Below are positions 7,193 through 7,430 of a DNA stretch of 7,430 bases, in pieces. The notes under the pieces are model-generated. The model was not told the origin of the DNA and made no database searches. It was given only the letters and a program-made list of their open reading frames with translations. The stretch is taken from contig NYVM01000091.1 in NCBI GenBank assembly GCA_002684605.1, forward strand, positions 1 through 7,430, written 5' to 3'. Both the position numbers and the translations under genes were made by a program. Positions within the stretch are counted from its first letter, which is position 1, and each line of letters opens with the position of its first letter. Origin of the DNA: Candidatus Pelagibacterales bacterium. Its GTDB lineage: Bacteria > Pseudomonadota > Alphaproteobacteria > TMED109.

Positions 7193-7430
7193 TCTTGTTT
7201 TAGTTCCTTAAAAGAAACAAAAACTAATAATAAAATTAACATTATAGATGATGCAAGAGAAATACCTTCACCAATTTTATACACCTTTGGCTCAAATTTA
7301 AACTCAATAGTGTGATTACCAGCAGGAACTTCCATTGCTCTTAAAACATAATTTGCTCTAAAGTAATCTGATTTTTTACCATCAATATATACATTCCAAC
7401 CATCTTTATAATATATTTCAGAAAAAACTG
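7189..7430 (-). CDS. YfhO-family membrane protein, C-terminal end (5' partial)
   Basis: The minus-strand frame is open from the right edge to a TGA at 7191-7189, giving 79 visible residues. The visible part reads SEIYYKDGWNVYIDGK, then FRANYVLRAMEVPAGNHTIEFKFEP, cited here as FRANYVLRAMEVPAG and NHTIEFKFEP. This is the characteristic periplasmic C-terminal beta domain of YfhO-like proteins (pattern: SExYYpGWxxxIDGkxxxxxxaNyxlraxxvpaGxHxvxfxF.P). A single hydrophobic helix (ISLASSIMLILLLVFVSF) and a short charged tail (KELKQE) follow, also as in the family. YfhO proteins are large multi-pass membrane proteins of the GT-C type; Bacillus YfhO is linked to glycosylation of cell-wall polymers from lipid-linked sugars. 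The overlap with the GT4 start places it first among the visible genes of this operon. The catalytic region lies outside the window. Confidence 0.85.
   Translation of the reverse strand, partial: VFSEIYYKDGWNVYIDGKKSDYFRANYVLRAMEVPAGNHTIEFKFEPKVYKIGEGISLASSIMLILLLVFVSFKELKQE
7204..7209 (-). promoter_or_regulatory. Possible Shine-Dalgarno (AAGGAA) before the GT4 gene
   Basis: AAGGAA on the minus strand lies 11 bases upstream of the GT4 ATG at 7192, inside the end of the YfhO-like gene. The spacing is longer than ideal and such matches occur by chance in AT-rich DNA. Confidence 0.3.

Overview
The window is AT-rich, wholly protein-coding DNA. It looks like a genome of the Bacteroidota, most likely a flavobacterium. 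The reasons are the very low GC, the general lack of strong Shine-Dalgarno sites, a putative outer-membrane beta-barrel C-terminus of the kind fused to Bacteroidota M1 peptidases, a typical Bacteroidota YfhO C-terminus, and a GT4 glycosyltransferase of the type common in that phylum. No tRNA, rRNA, CRISPR array, insertion sequence, clear promoter or convincing terminator was found.

There are two gene trains facing each other. On the plus strand (1-2950): the C-terminal part of an outer-membrane barrel protein entering from the left edge, a 489-residue asparagine-synthetase-like protein with a degenerate glutaminase half, and a short heparan-sulfate-type sulfotransferase. On the minus strand (7430 down to 2920): the C-terminal end of a YfhO-like membrane protein entering from the right edge, a GT4 glycosyltransferase, a Wzx/MOP-type flippase, a GT2 glycosyltransferase and a second, different sulfotransferase. 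Genes within each train overlap by 1-4 bases, abut, or are 3 bases apart, so each is probably one translationally coupled operon whose promoter lies outside the window. The trains meet tail to tail at 2920-2950, where the two sulfotransferase genes overlap by 31 bp.

Together the genes suggest synthesis of a modified cell-surface or exported glycan. The two glycosyltransferases would build the unit and the flippase would carry it across the inner membrane. YfhO may add further sugars from a lipid-linked donor. The two sulfotransferases, and perhaps the asparagine-synthetase-like enzyme, would decorate it with sulfate and amide groups. The catalytic families are clear from motifs; the sugar structure, acceptors and order of action are inference. 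The most notable points are the convergent overlapping pair of unlike sulfotransferases, the apparently shortened C-terminus of the plus-strand one, and the coupling of a glutaminase-dead amide-forming enzyme to it. I see no strong evidence for a wholly new class of system.
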